NCBI RefSeq assembly: GCF_963169125.1
Contig: NC_084795.1
Span: 96,467,411-96,531,410, forward strand
Direction: 5' to 3'
From: Humulus lupulus
Lineage: Eukaryota > Streptophyta > Magnoliopsida > Rosales > Cannabaceae
Length of the DNA stretch: 64,000 bases
Shown here: positions 10,579-22,929 of the stretch, in pieces
Layout: each line of letters begins with the position of its first letter
Numbering within the stretch: the first letter of the stretch is position 1
Position numbers and translations under genes: made by a program
Notes under the pieces: generated by a model
What the model saw: only the letters and a program-made list of their open reading frames with translations
Database searches by the model: none
Told to the model about the DNA's origin: nothing

Positions 10579-13500
10579 TTATCTGAACAACTCGGGATAC
10601 CACTCCCTCATCTCTGACTCAAGCTCCCATGTCGCCTCCTCAACCTTGCTGTTTCTCCACAACACTTTCACCAAGGCGATGGTCTTGCTCCGCAAGACTT
10701 TATCTTTTCGGTCAAGAACCTGAACCGGCTTCTCCTCATGGGACAAATCCTGATCAAGCTCCAGATTCTCAAAACTTAGAACATGCATCGAATCTAACAT
10801 ATACTTCCGGAGCATGGATACATGGAAAACATCATGAACCCCTGATAAAGCTGGAGGCATCTCTAATCTGTAAGCTACCTCTCCAACCTGTTCCAGAATC
10901 TCGAAGGGGCCAACAAACCTAGGGCTCAACTTGCCCCGAACACCAAACCGTTTCACACCCCTCATGGGTGAAACCCTAAGGAACACATGATCACCAACCT
11001 GAAATTCCACACTCCTGCGCTTCAGGTCTGAATAACTTTTCTGTTGACTCTGGGAGGCGAGCATACGCGCTCTAATCTTCTCAGTCGCCTCATTGGTCCT
11101 CTGAACCATCTCTAGATCCAGATATTTTCTCTCACCTGTCTCATCCCAATGAACAAGTGATCTGCACTTTCTTCCATAAAGCATCTCGTACGGAGCCACT
11201 CCGATGGTCGCCTGATAATTGTTGTTATACGAGAACTCGATCAAAGGGAGATATTTACTCAATGATCCCCCAAAATCTAACACACAGGCTCGCAGCATAT
11301 CCTCCAATATCTGAATCGTCCTCTCAGACTGTCCATCTATCTGAGGATGATAAGCGGTACTAAATCGTAACTGCATGCCCATAGCTTACTGCAGACTCTC
11401 CCAAAACTTGGAAGTGAAGGTGGGGTCTCTGTCGGATACTATCGACCTCGGAGCCCCATGAAGTCGAACAATCTCCTTCACATACAACTTAGCGTACTGC
11501 TCCACAGCATAAGTTGTCCTAACAGGCAAAAAGTGGGCGGACTTGGTATACCTATCCACAATCACCCACACCGAGTCATGCTGTCCCACAGTCCTCGGTA
11601 AACCAACCACAAAGTCCATAGTGATATCTTCCCACTTCCATTCTGGGATCCCTAGTGGCTGCAGCAACCCTGCTGGCCTCTGATGCTCAGGCTTAACTTG
11701 CTAGCAAGTTAAGCACTTGGCCACATAATCCACCACATCCCTCTTCATGCCCGACCACCAATATAGAGCTCTCAAGTCCTGGTACATCTTCGTCGTACCC
11801 GGGTGCAAAGAATAGGGAGTGGTATGCGATTCATCTAAGATCTCCCGCCGAATATCAGAATCCATCGGAACACAGATCTGACCCATGTACTTCAGTAACC
11901 CCATCTCTGAAATGGAAAAGTCCTTAGTCGTTCCGACCAAGGCACCTTCCCTATGACCTCTCAACCGAGAATCTTTCCCCTGCGCTTCCTTGATCCTCTC
12001 AAGGAGTGTAGACTGAAGAGTGATGTTGGCCAACTGACCAACCACCAACTCTATACTTGCTCTGGTCATCTCCTCAGCTAACTTATCAGATATCTGCCTC
12101 GAACTGAACAACTGTCCTGGGCCCTTCCGACTCAATGCATCAACCACTACATTAGCCTTCCCAGGATGGTATAGGATATCGCAATCATAATCCTTAACCA
12201 ACTCCAGCCACCGCCTCTGGCGCATATTCAGGTCCTTCTGAGTAAAGAAATACTTTAGGCTCTTATGGTCGGTGTATATCTCACACTTCTCACCATAAAG
12301 ATAATTCCTCCAAATCTTAAGTGGGAACACCACCGCTGCCAACTCCAAATCATGCATAGGATATCTCTGCTCATATTCCTTTAACTGTTTCGATGCATAG
12401 GCTATTACCTTACCAGCTTGCATTAGCACGCACCCCAAACCCTGTCTGGATGCATCACAGTAAACCACAAACTTTTCATTCTCTATCGGCAAGCTTAGCA
12501 CTGGCGCAGTAATCAATCGCCGCTTCAACTCCTTAAAACTGTTATCACATCTGTCCGTCCAAACATACCTTGTCTTCTTCTTTGTCAGTTCTATCAATGG
12601 CATAGCTATTCTGGAGAACCCTTCTACAAACCGCCGATAGTACCCCGCTAAGCCTAAGAAACTTCTCACTTCAGGAACATTGCTCGTTCTAGGCCAATCT
12701 CAGACCGCCTCAATCTTACTTGGGTCAACCAGAATCCCCTCCTTACTGACAATATGGCCCAGGAATGTAACTTGTGGCAACTAGAACTCACACTTACTGA
12801 ACTTAGCACATAACTTATGCTCCCTCAACCGTTGTAACACCAACCGCAGATGCTGCTCATGCTCTGCCTCTGACTGAGAGTACACTAGGATGTCGTAGAT
12901 GAATACAATCATGAACTTGTCCAGATAATCCTTGAAAACCCTATTCATCATATCCATGAAGGCTGCTGGGGCATTGGTTAATCCAAATGACATAACCAGG
13001 AATTCATAGTGTCCATACCTCGTTCGGAAAGCGGTCTTTGGTATGTCCTCCTCTTTAATCCTTAACTGGTAGTTACCTGATCGGAGATTTATCTTGGAAA
13101 ACACCGTTCTTCCCTTTAGCTGATCAAATAAATCGTCGATCCTAGGCAGTGGATACTTGTTCTTGATGGTTAACTTGTTCAGCTCCCTATAGTCAATACA
13201 CATCCTAAAGGACCCATCCTTCTTCTTAACAAACAACACTGGAGCACCCCATGGCGAGAAACTCGGTCTGATGAACCCCAAATCAAGTAACTCCTGCAAC
13301 TGAATCTTCAACTCCTTTAACTCCGCTGGAGCCATTCTATAAGGTGTCCTAGATACTGGCTCCGCTCCTGGTACCAATTCTATGACAAAGTCAATCTCCC
13401 GCTGCGGCGGCAACCCTGGAAAATCTGCCGGAAATAAATCCGGAAACTCACACACCAATCTAGTCTCACCCGGTCCAACCGACACCACCCTAGAAGTATC

Positions 13501-15111
13501 CACAACGCTCGCCAGGAATCCTATGCAACCTTCCTGCATCAGGTCCCTAGCCCTTAAGGGTGAAATCATTGGTACTCGCGGTCCACTAACTGCCCCCACA
13601 AACACAAAGGGTACCTCCCCTTCTGGTTCAAAGGTCACCATTCTGCGCTTGCAATCAATCGTTGCCCCATACTTGGATAGCCAATCCATCCCTAGAATCA
13701 TATCAAAGTCATCAATCTCTAACTCAATCAAATCAACAGACAGTTCTCTACCATCTACCTCTACTGGCAATGCTCTAATCCATTTCCTAGAGATTACCAA
13801 TTCTCCTGTTTGCAACAAAGTCTGAAATCCCTTAGCATACACACCACTAGGTCTACAAAGCTGATCTATCACTCTAGCAGATACAAATGAATGAGTAGCC
13901 CCTGAATCAAACAATGCAGCATACAAAGAACCAGCACTAGAGATCTGACCTATCACAATTGAGGGGCTGGCCTCCGCCTCAGTCTGAGTCAAAGTGAATA
14001 CCCTAGCAGGAGCAAGACTGTCACTCTGCTTCTGCTCCTCCTTCTTAACCTGAGGGCAATCCCTCTTCAGATGACTAGCACTCCCACAAACAAAGCAGGC
14101 CTTGATCTTGCACTCACCCTGGTGTCACCGTCTGCAATGTGGACACATTGGAAAACTCCTCCAGTTGTCACTGCCACCCTGACGGCCAGTGGAAGCACCC
14201 CGTGCCCTCCTATCTAAACTGGGAGGAACAAAGGAATCTGGGGCCTTCCTCTTCTGCTCACTAGAACCACCACCACGACTGAATCCAACAAAAGGAGGCA
14301 CTGCCCTCCTGGCATCGTACCTAACAGCGCTTTCCCTCCAAATCTGATCTTCGGCCCTCTTAGCAGTAAGGGCCTTGTCCACTACCTGGCCATAAGCAGT
14401 AGTCTTTTGATTCAAAGTAATATTCACATCGCAGGCGATCATAACATTTAACCCCCGCACGAACCTGTCCCTTCTCGCCGCATCAGTCGACACTAAATCT
14501 GGCGCAAACTTCGCCAATCTATCAAACTTTATAGCATACTCTGTCACTGTCGATCAGTTCTGAGTCAGGTTGATAAACTCATCAACCTTCGCAGCTCGAA
14601 CTGCCACACTATAATACTTCTCATTAAACAAGGTTCTAAATTCTTCCCAGGTCATAACTGATACATCCCTTCTCTGAACTACCACGTCTCACCAGATGCG
14701 GGCATCCTCTCTAAACATATAGCTAGCACAAGCTACCCTCTCATTCCCCTGAACTCTCATAAAATCCAGAATTGAGGAAATCATATTAATCCACTGCTCT
14801 GCCCGCAATGGGTCTGATCCACCCTCAAAGGTGGGAGGATGCTGCTTCCTGAACCTCTCATACAAAGGTTCCCACTTATTCTCCTCAGCAGACTGCATTG
14901 GCACTGGCGCTGCAACTTGCTGCACTGGCAGCCTAGTAACTTGAGGTGGGGCCTGCTGCCTCAACTGTCGCAACTCTTCCTCTGTTCGCTGCAGTCTTGC
15001 TTCCATCTCGGCAAACATCTCTTGCCAATTCCGTGGGGCAGGTGGAGGGTCCTGACCCTGGTTGTCATCCTCGGCCCTACTGCCGCGGAGTCTAGTCGAT
15101 TGTCAAGGCAT
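10579..15111 (-). pseudogene. gag-pol: Element D gag-pol polyprotein, single frame with eight premature stops
   Basis: From ATG at 15111 to TAA at 10579-10581 the same frame is kept for 1,511 codons. Gag comes first (capsid near 14950-14400), with a zinc-finger region near 14140-14050. Protease FDSGATHSF is near 13905. RT covers 13300-12790, with active site FIYDIL near 12910 instead of the usual FIDDIL. RNase H (YCDAS near 12470) and integrase (DFVVGL near 11620, SDRDP near 11430, GQSERT near 11330) follow. A chromodomain-like end, VKVLWRNSKVEEATWELE, is near 10640. Internal stops are at 15103, 14689, 14554, 14125, 12781, 12700, 11701 and 11386. I saw no frameshift. Most stops fit a one-step C-to-T or G-to-A change. 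Confidence 0.94.
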
Positions 15112-15420
15112 CTCAACAAATATGCCTGCAACCAACGACGCCGCTCATTAAGCATGATAACAACATCCAAAAACCACCTCCCAAACACATTAGCCATACA
15201 CAAACATTAACTCATACAGTATATAACACACAACGGGCCATGTCCTGGCATCATGCATATGTTAACTCATTCATCATGCTCTATATACAATAAGCAGGCA
15301 AACAGGGCATTCAAACACATAATCAAACATATTATTCAATCATACCAACCAACCCTGAGTCGAGCTTGTCTTGGACAGCGAGTGTACATGTTCGGTCAAT
15401 CTCTAGATGCAATAATCTTG

Positions 15421-15439
15421 GCTTGCTTTGATACCAAGT
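15421..15439 (-). promoter_or_regulatory. Element D primer-binding site
   Basis: On the minus strand, directly after the 5' LTR, the sequence reads ACTTGGTATCAAAGCAAGC. TGGTATC-AGC-type sites match the 3' end of initiator Met-tRNA, a common primer in plant elements. Confidence 0.75.
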
Positions 15440-17087
15440 TGTAACACCCTACTTCCTTAGAGCCGTTACTAAGTGAGTTTAAAAACATGCTTTCAACTCG
15501 CTAATTGAGGTTTTAGGTCAAATAGTGTAAATAGCCATAAACAGAGGAAAAACTTTAGAAACAATTTCATTTCATTGAATGTCATAAAAGTTTAACACTT
15601 GGGATCCCAAAATACAGTTTAGAAACATTTACATCATATAAATTGAACCAAGTCGACTAAACGACAAAATCTAAGTTTATTTACAACCATCTCCCAAACT
15701 CCACTGGCTGTGGCAGCCAGGCTGGCCCAACATGTACACGCCGCCTCACACCTGCTACACTCATGGTTGGTTGGCTTTCTCCTTACCCTTACCTGCACCA
15801 AAGAGCATCTGTGAGCCGAGGCCCAGCAAGAAAACCCACAACAGATAACATATGCAAAACACACACCAAATATACGAACAGGCCACCAATAGGCTAAACA
15901 CATACGACCTAGCCGTCCCAAACGCTTTACCAGGCCCTGAGTTCGCGGTCCACACCGTGAGGATATCCCAGGTATCCTTTAGGGACTCGCCCTGGCAACT
16001 CGCACTCCACGTGCTCAACGCTGCTCCCGGCCCCTTGCCGTACTCGGCCTTGCACTCAACGTGCCAAACGTCGTTCCCGGCCCTTTGCCGTTCCCGGCCC
16101 CTGCCGACCTTGGCCTACACCGTTCCTGGCTCTTGCCGATCATTCACATAATTGCATTCATAGCATAATAAGCAAGTACATAATACTATCAAATACAGTC
16201 AAAGGGCCATGCCTTGCAATTCAAACATATTGGGCTCAGCCCTGCATACAATCTCTATGGGAACTAGGGTTTTCTTACCTGAGTCCCAAGCTCTCCGAGC
16301 ACCGATGTCCCGAGCACAGTCCTCTAACTTGAGCCTCACTGAAACCCTAGTCACAACACAATAACCATATCCATCCATCAAGTTCTAATCCATTAAATAA
16401 CTTCGAGCCATAACTCTAACCTCCGGGACCTTGAATTCTATCAATTTGGGTGATAAAATCCATCTCGAACCTTAACCATTGAGTTCCCAAACATAAACAC
16501 CCTTAAAAACACAAACTAGCTCTAAGAGCCGCGGCCCCACCCTCAAGCGCTGCGGCGAGCCTCAAAACAGAGGCTAGAACTTCCCTGCAACACACACGGG
16601 CCGCGACGCACACACCAAGCGCCGCGGCGCGCATGAGACTTCTCGGCCTCCCATGGCCGCGCGCGCACACGGGCCTCAACATGCCCATCCTAGGGCTGCG
16701 GCCCTCACCTCCAACCCAGAAATATTCATCAACTTTCTACATTTTCCTCAAGCCAATTCACCCAACACTTAGCTAACAATCCCAGATAATTAACACAAAC
16801 ATTCCAGCTCAATATCAGAATCAAAACCCCATTAAAACCTGCTCCAAAACTCAACTAAAATACCCAAAAATAGATCAAGTTCCAACCACATGCATATCCT
16901 AAAGACACAACAGAAATTCAAGCTTAATTCCCATGGTTAGAACTTACCTTTGCTGAGTTTAGTCTCTGAATTTGATCCGTAATCCTCAAGCTCCTAGCTC
17001 CCAAGATTTCCCAGCTGAATTCCTCTAACTTTTAGCTAATTTCTCCAAGTTTCTCCTTAAGCCTCCAAAGAGAAGAAAACCACTTCA

Positions 17088-17120
<33 letters not shown>

Positions 17121-17647
17121 GAGAGGGAGAGAGAGAAGGTGAGTCGGTTTCTGAGAGTTCTATGAAATTATAAGGTTTGTTTTATTCAACTTAAGCCTAT
17201 GTGGTTACCTCAAGGCTCGGGGTACCAAAACGTCCCTGAGAGTAAAATGGTAAATTTCCCCAATATTCTCTCCTAGATATTCTATCCTCAAATATATCTC
17301 CAAATATTTATTTTCATAACCTGATAACCCCATAGTATATCTAATACCCAAACTACCCCTCGACTTGCCTCGAGTCGGAATCTCAATCCTGTTGTGACTT
17401 TCTGACTAACCGCTCCCCATGACTGTCTCGGATCGTGCTGCACAGACATATCACATATATATATCGCATTTATCACATTTATACCCCTAATATCCAGTTG
17501 GGGCGCACATGCACATTTAACTCAACTAAACATGCATCATTATCACATATTCACATAAATCCACACATTAACATATTAAATCATTTATTGCCCTCTAGAC
17601 ACACTAATCAAGGCCCTAAGCCTGATTAGCAAATTCGGGTCGTTACA
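15440..17647 (-). repeat. Element D 5' LTR (2,208 bp)
   Basis: TGTAACACCC to GGGTCGTTACA. Partner of 8344-10543, differing at about 5% of sites in the part counted, plus small indels. Holds the same GC-rich block (16530-16700) and a GA microsatellite at 17089-17137. Confidence 0.95.
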
Positions 17648-20247
17648 TTTTACCTGCACCACATAGCACCCATGAGCCAAAGCCCAGCAAGAAAACTCAA
17701 TACTGCAAGAATATAACATCAACCGATGATCATAATAATCATCCAGGCCTTTTAGCCCTAAGTAGAGGAGGGACAGTTGTGAAAGTCACTAAGATGGGTT
17801 TCGTTCCCTTTACAAATAAGTGATCACGTCACTAGATTAAGCAGAATAAGTGATTGATAAGCAAGTCACCAATGCAAACCAACCGAGTGAACCATAGAGT
17901 CACTAATGTGGGTTCCGTTCCCTCTAGCCATGTGACAATATTGTCACCTGGCCTTCTAGCCCCGACTCTGAGTAACTAGTCATAGCACTAGGCAAGCACT
18001 TTTAGTTTTCATTGAACTTAGGGTTGGTCCGACATTAATGCTCATATTGAGTCATTCAATGCAGATGTCGATTAGATCTAATCTTTCATCGGCTCTGCGT
18101 TCTTGGCGCTTATGCCGTTTCTGACTCTTAGGTCAGTAACATACGACCAGTGCTCAATACCGCTGTCGAACTTGACTAGTAAGTCACAGCTTCACAGACA
18201 GTTTGACACCATTGCCGATTTTGACTAGTAAGTCAGTGCCATTCACAAATAAGCAAGATTTGCTAAGCATTTAATATGCAATCAATGTCCACATTTAAAC
18301 ACTCAACATGCCTCAATAATAACCACACATGTCATATATATAGAGTGCAGTTTTCTTACCTCGGGTTCAAGCGAAAATTAGTAAAAGAACGACCATTGAG
18401 AACGATCAACCTTTTAGTTCCTTGACAGTCACCTGGTCATAACCAATTATGGGATTCCATCAATAAAATGAAAAAGAAAGGTTCCCGGACCAAAACCTAG
18501 CCTCCGAGACATCGAATCCTACTAAACCGGGTAGTAGGATTGATCCCGATGCCTAAGGTTTGAATCCCCAAGCCAAAAACCTACTTTTGGCCAAAATGCC
18601 ACTAAGGGTCGCGACCCTCCCTCACCATGCCGCGGCCCGCCCCCTCAACCAGAAGCGGCCCCCTTTCATTTCCCCAGCACGGGCTGCGACCCTCCATCTC
18701 CATGCCGCGACAACAGCCCTGCAGCTTCTCCCTTCATCTTCCTCAAGCTTGGGCCGCGACACTCTAGAACAGAGTCACGACCCCACCTGAAACTTAGCCA
18801 AAAACCCCTGTTTCTCCCCTTCGAACTCATTTCAAAACCCCATAAAATCTCTCCCAATATCACCAAGTAATACCACCAACTATTACCACAACTTATCTAC
18901 CATATAAGCATCAAAACCTAAGCCTTACACCAATCAATACTTCATCAAATTCCCCATTCAATGATCAAAACTCCAAACCTTAAAACCAATGCAAAAACAG
19001 AGCAAGGCACTATAAAATGGAACTAGAACCTTACCTTAAGCTTGAATTAAAACCTCTTCAATGGCTGAACACTAGTCTAAGACCTCAAGCTTCAATCTCC
19101 AAGCTTGAATCCCCAAACTTACTTCAAAATTCAAAGGAAGGAGAAGAGAAATGGTGAGGATTGCGAGGAAGGAAACAAAGCTCTGTTTCTACAACCTTCA
19201 ACCTATATATAGCCTAGGTCAAAAGACTAAAGTACCCTCCATGCTTAAATCCTCTCTTAACAATATCCAAGGGAAAAACCATCCTTTTCCACTTATCTCG
19301 TTAATCATAATTAACACTATTCAATTACCGCTATTCTCAAATACCAATACAATTATATCCCATTACCCTTTTATTCCCGGTAATGCTCTAATCATCAAAC
19401 CACCCCGAGACTCACCCCGAGCCCTGAGCTTAAACCTGTTATGATCAAACCGATAGTTTGAATTCAAAGATCTTCTCATGCCGAATAGCTCGAAAAAATC
19501 CACATTCAAATATGGTCTCAACAACAGTTCACCGACATGCATACAAATATACAATTATGCCCTCAACGGGCCAAATTACCAAAATGCCCCTGAAATGAAA
19601 TGTGGACCCACATGTATGCGTTTAACATAATATTATAATATAATTCACATAAACAAGCACATAATAGTTTAATGGCATAATAGAGCAATTATGGACCTCC
19701 TAGCCTACGAATCAAACCCTTAAACCTAATTAGGAATTTCGGGGCATTACACTTGTACTCTGCTGAATAACTGAATTAGTTGGATTAAATTTGATTGACT
19801 GCTACTGTTACTATATGTGTTTGCTGTTATGATTTTCTTGCTGGGCCTTGGCTCACAGGTACTATGTGGTGTAGGTAAAGACAAAGGGAAACTGGACCAA
19901 CCATGAGTTGGAGAGCTCTGGGGGCGAGTGTACATCGTCAGCTGTTCGACCGCCACGGCCGAGGGAAAGTTACAAGAATAGAGCTTTAAATTGTATTTTT
20001 CCTTTAGACTAGCTTTTGTTGTATCAACTTTTGGGAGTTGTATTTACCACTTATACCTTGTTTTTGGGATCCCATGTATCAAGCATTGGTTTTAATGAAA
20101 ACTAACCGTTTATGATAAAAAAAATTTAACCCTAACCTATTAGTTGACTTTAGAATCACATTTATGTCCAAACGACTTGATTAGCAAGTCTTGCACTATT
20201 TTAAAATACACAGTGTAACAGTCTTGGTTATCTAGGGCATTACAATC

Positions 20248-20545
20248 AAGGTCTCCTTATTCATTGTTCACTGGACCAAGGTTGGGCCCGAACCTCCTCT
20301 GAGGGCCCACAGACCCGTTTGGTCGTGCCACGTGTCGTAGGTGGAAAATATGGACAACACTACCTAATAGGCCAGATTGATTATTGCAGAGATAAGCTTG
20401 GAAGTATGCTTCCAAGACACTCAGATCCATTAGCCATCCATGAAATATAGGCCCAGAATGATAATTAGGGCCAGACTCCTCCGCTAGCTCCAGAGAACTG
20501 GCAGCAAGTGCTTGCTGATATGCAAGCTAGATTACAATAGGTTCC
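20248..20545 (+). pseudogene. gag: Element F leader and gag start, truncated
   Basis: After F's LTR end comes about 240 bases of leader with a decayed primer site (ATCAAGGTCTC), then a short stretch reading APENWQQVLADMQARLQ near 20490-20540. It aligns with APRNWQEMFAEMEARLQ at the start of D's gag. A TAG follows and similarity ends, so the rest of F has been deleted. Confidence 0.65.
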
Positions 20546-21454
20546 AACAAGGACATTTTGGGTTTGTGTGTAAACTTTTGGGTTTTTGCAAGATATTTTT
20601 TGATTCTATATTTGATTGTTTTGGGTTGATGTATTAATATTTTGAAAATAAGTTAATTTGTGTATAAATTTTTTTGATAATCAGTTCTCATTTGTGTGTA
20701 AAAATTATGGGTCAATTTTTTGGATTAAAAAGCACTAAATATAGCATTTGTCTAGATTGGTTACATCGATTTTCTTACCAACTTCTCTATTAGGGTCATG
20801 GACATGTATCATAGAACAATTTTAGATCTCATTTTGAATGAGTTTGATTTTTTTTTTCTAGGTTTGGGTCTGGTTTTGAATGGGTTTGAACTTTTCCAGG
20901 TTTGGTGCTTTGGAGAAGAGTTGGAGAGAGGGGAGTAATCTTAGAGATGGAAGGAAGGATGAAGAGAGAGAAAATAAAATTTTTATTTAATTATTTAAAA
21001 TTATTTTTTTAAAAAAAATATAAGTTTGCCGAATTAAAACATGCCACCTGTCTAGATTTTTATTTTTAAAATCAATTTTATTTACTTAATTATTTACAAC
21101 TGAGAATAATTTGATCATATTGAAAAATTTGTTGACAAAATTTGAGTTCAGACTACAATTTTATTCTAATTTTGTAAATTAAGGACACCAAACAAAAATT
21201 ATTGATAATAGAGGTACACAAATCATACTTTGTAAAAATACAAGGTAACAAGTACGTAAATTCAATTAATTTTATATTCAAAGGATCCGTTTTCATTTTC
21301 TTTAATTTTTGTTTTTTCTATCATCTACTTTATTGTTATATAAATTACTTATCAATAGCAACTGTGTATTTAGTGTATTAACAAGACAAAAAAGAAAACA
21401 TGTATTACTATTTATTATACAAAAACACATTCGGTAGTTATGTCTTTTTTGTTC
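20546..21454. other. AT-rich intergenic sequence
   Basis: Low-complexity AT-rich DNA with homopolymer runs; a GA-rich patch at 20905-20975. No coding signal, no repeat ends recognised. Confidence 0.6.
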
Positions 21455-21616
21455 TTATTAATAAGTTTCATACACATTTTGTTATTATATTATATATAAA
21501 AAAACACCTTACTTTTGTTTAGTGGAGCTGGTGGAAATCTTTTGAATATTTTATGTTAAATAAATGTTGTTTTATATATATAAGTTTCATTATTATAAGT
21601 TATAGATGTAAAGGTT
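21455..21616 (+). repeat. Direct repeat copy 1
   Basis: TTATTAATAAGTTTCATACA to GATGTAAAGGTTT, including CTTACTTTTGTTTAGTGGAG and TTAAATAAATGTTGTTTTAT. A second copy lies at 22501-22710 with an extra ~35 bases and a longer TA run. The two copies flank the MULE-like element. Confidence 0.8.
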
Positions 21617-22502
21617 TGCCGTCGCTATTTTTTACACTTTGTAACACTTTGGTCCTAAAAGTTAATTTTGTATCAGTTAGGTCCTTAATCTTTTCAAATC
21701 GTATCATTTAGGTTTCTAAATGCTATTTTTATTTATTTTTCTTTGAAAAGACATAAAAATATAAAATAAATGGGGAATCATTATTAAAATATTTGGATAT
21801 TTAATATATGACAATAACAAACATGACATAAGAAAAAATATTTTCATGAAATTTTTAAAAATATTTAATAATTTTATAAATCAAAATATTTTTTTATCAA
21901 AAAAAATTCTTACATACATGGTTGTTTTATAATTAATATTAATAACTATGTTATCTCGATTATCTTGATATTATAATTTTTTTTTTATTTTTAGGCTTTT
22001 TTTATTTTATACATTCTTTTTAAAACTTAATAATAGTGTATATAAAATTATTTATATATATATATATATGATTAGTTATAAGTTACATTATAGAAAAAAT
22101 TTACAAAATAAAAAATAAATATGTACATTATAAATATTGATAATCTCGTGATAGTTCAATTATTAATATTAAAAATTTATAGATAAGATTTTTTTAATGA
22201 AAAATTAATTTAATTTATAAAACCATTAAATATTTTTAAAATGCCATGAAAATATATATTTTTTTCAATGTCATGTTTGGTATTGTTATAAATTAAGTGG
22301 TCCATTTTTAAAAAAAAAAAATTGATCCACCATTTTTATATTTTATTTATGTATTTTGAAAGAAAAAAGAAATAAAAATAGTATTTAGAGACTTAAATAG
22401 TATGATTTAAAAAGATTGAGGACCTAACTAATACAAAATTAATTTTTGTGACCTAAATATTACAAAGTATAAATAATGGAGACTGCAGTTGAAAAAACCC
22501 TA
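21612..22502. mobile_element. Non-autonomous long-TIR (MULE-like) element, about 0.9 kb
   Basis: The first ~170 bases (GGTTTGCCGTCGC, ACACTTTGGTCCTAAAAGTT, CAGTTAGGTCCTTAATC) recur inverted at the right end (GATTGAGGACCTAACTAATA, TGTGACCTAAATATTACAAAG, CTGCAGTTGAAAAAACCC). The middle is AT-rich with no ORF. Long inverted repeats starting GG(G)TTT fit plant Mutator-like elements. Target duplications are blurred by the flanking direct repeat. Confidence 0.65.
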
Positions 22503-22710
22503 TTAATAAGTTTCATACACATTTTATTATTATTATATATATATTTATATATATACCTTACTTTTGTTTGGTGGAGTTGGTGGAAATTAATAAGATTTAA
22601 AATGTTAGTGAAGTGGTAGTAGTTGAATATTTTGTGTTAAATAAATGTTGTTTTATATATATATATATATATATAAGTTTGATTATTATAAGTTATAGAT
22701 GTAAAGGTTT
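22501..22710 (+). repeat. Direct repeat copy 2
   Basis: Partner of 21455-21616. It keeps AAGATTTAAAATGTTAGTGA, absent from copy 1, and a longer (TA)n microsatellite near 22657-22675. Confidence 0.8.
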
Positions 22711-22929
22711 TATGCTTTTTTTGTAAAGTCTAATAGAAAACAAGAACTTTTATGTTAAAACAAAAACTTTTCATCCAATAGCCATTTATTATATTGAACA
22801 GATACGATTATCTATTTTGTCGAAAATAATAGTGATTAATCGTCATAATCAATAGTTACTAACTTGTTTAAAATTTAAACCAAACAATGTTTATTAACAA
22901 TTTTTTAAAAATTATAAAGAAATAACTAG

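Larger units (their letters stand above)
8344..17647 (-). mobile_element. Element D: complete Ty3/gypsy Tekay-type (chromovirus) retrotransposon
   Basis: 9,304 bp with LTRs at both ends (8344-10543 and 15440-17647), flanked by identical target duplications TTTTA (8339-8343 and 17648-17652). The primer-binding site lies left of the right LTR and the purine tract right of the left LTR, both in minus orientation. Gag-pol fills 10579-15111. Order protease, RT, RNase H, integrase, chromodomain identifies a chromovirus; the long LTRs and C-terminal sequence fit Tekay/Del. In the first 240 bases the two LTRs differ at about 12 sites (5%), so the insertion is older than element B. It sits inside solo LTR E. 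Confidence 0.96.
7967..19751 (-). mobile_element. Element E: solo Tekay-type LTR, interrupted by element D
   Basis: The outer ends are TGTAACATCTGG (7967) and GGGGCATTACA (ends 19751), flanked by identical 5-bp duplications CTTGT (7962-7966 and 19752-19756). Removing element D and one TTTTA copy leaves one LTR of about 2.48 kb with no internal region, so it is a solo LTR left by LTR-LTR recombination. Its start aligns with D's LTR (CTCACTAATCGAG versus CTCGCTAATCGAG), so it has D's orientation, minus. The E sequence at 17653-19751 contains no gene; its ORFs are short and not conserved. Confidence 0.9.
6885..20247 (+). repeat. Element F: Tekay-type gypsy 5' LTR, plus strand, split by solo LTR E
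   Basis: Two pieces, about 6885-7961 and 19757-20247, rejoin when E and one target copy are removed. Orientation is shown by blocks shared with D read in reverse: CCAACCATGAGTTGGAGAG near 19900, AGGTAAGAAAAC near 7685, and the closing GGGCATTACA (ends 20247). Downstream a gag start fragment follows in the plus frame, so this is a 5' LTR. The left edge is approximate: the expected TGTAAC start is missing and the sequence grades into element K's flank, so the LTR is 5'-truncated. Confidence 0.7.
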
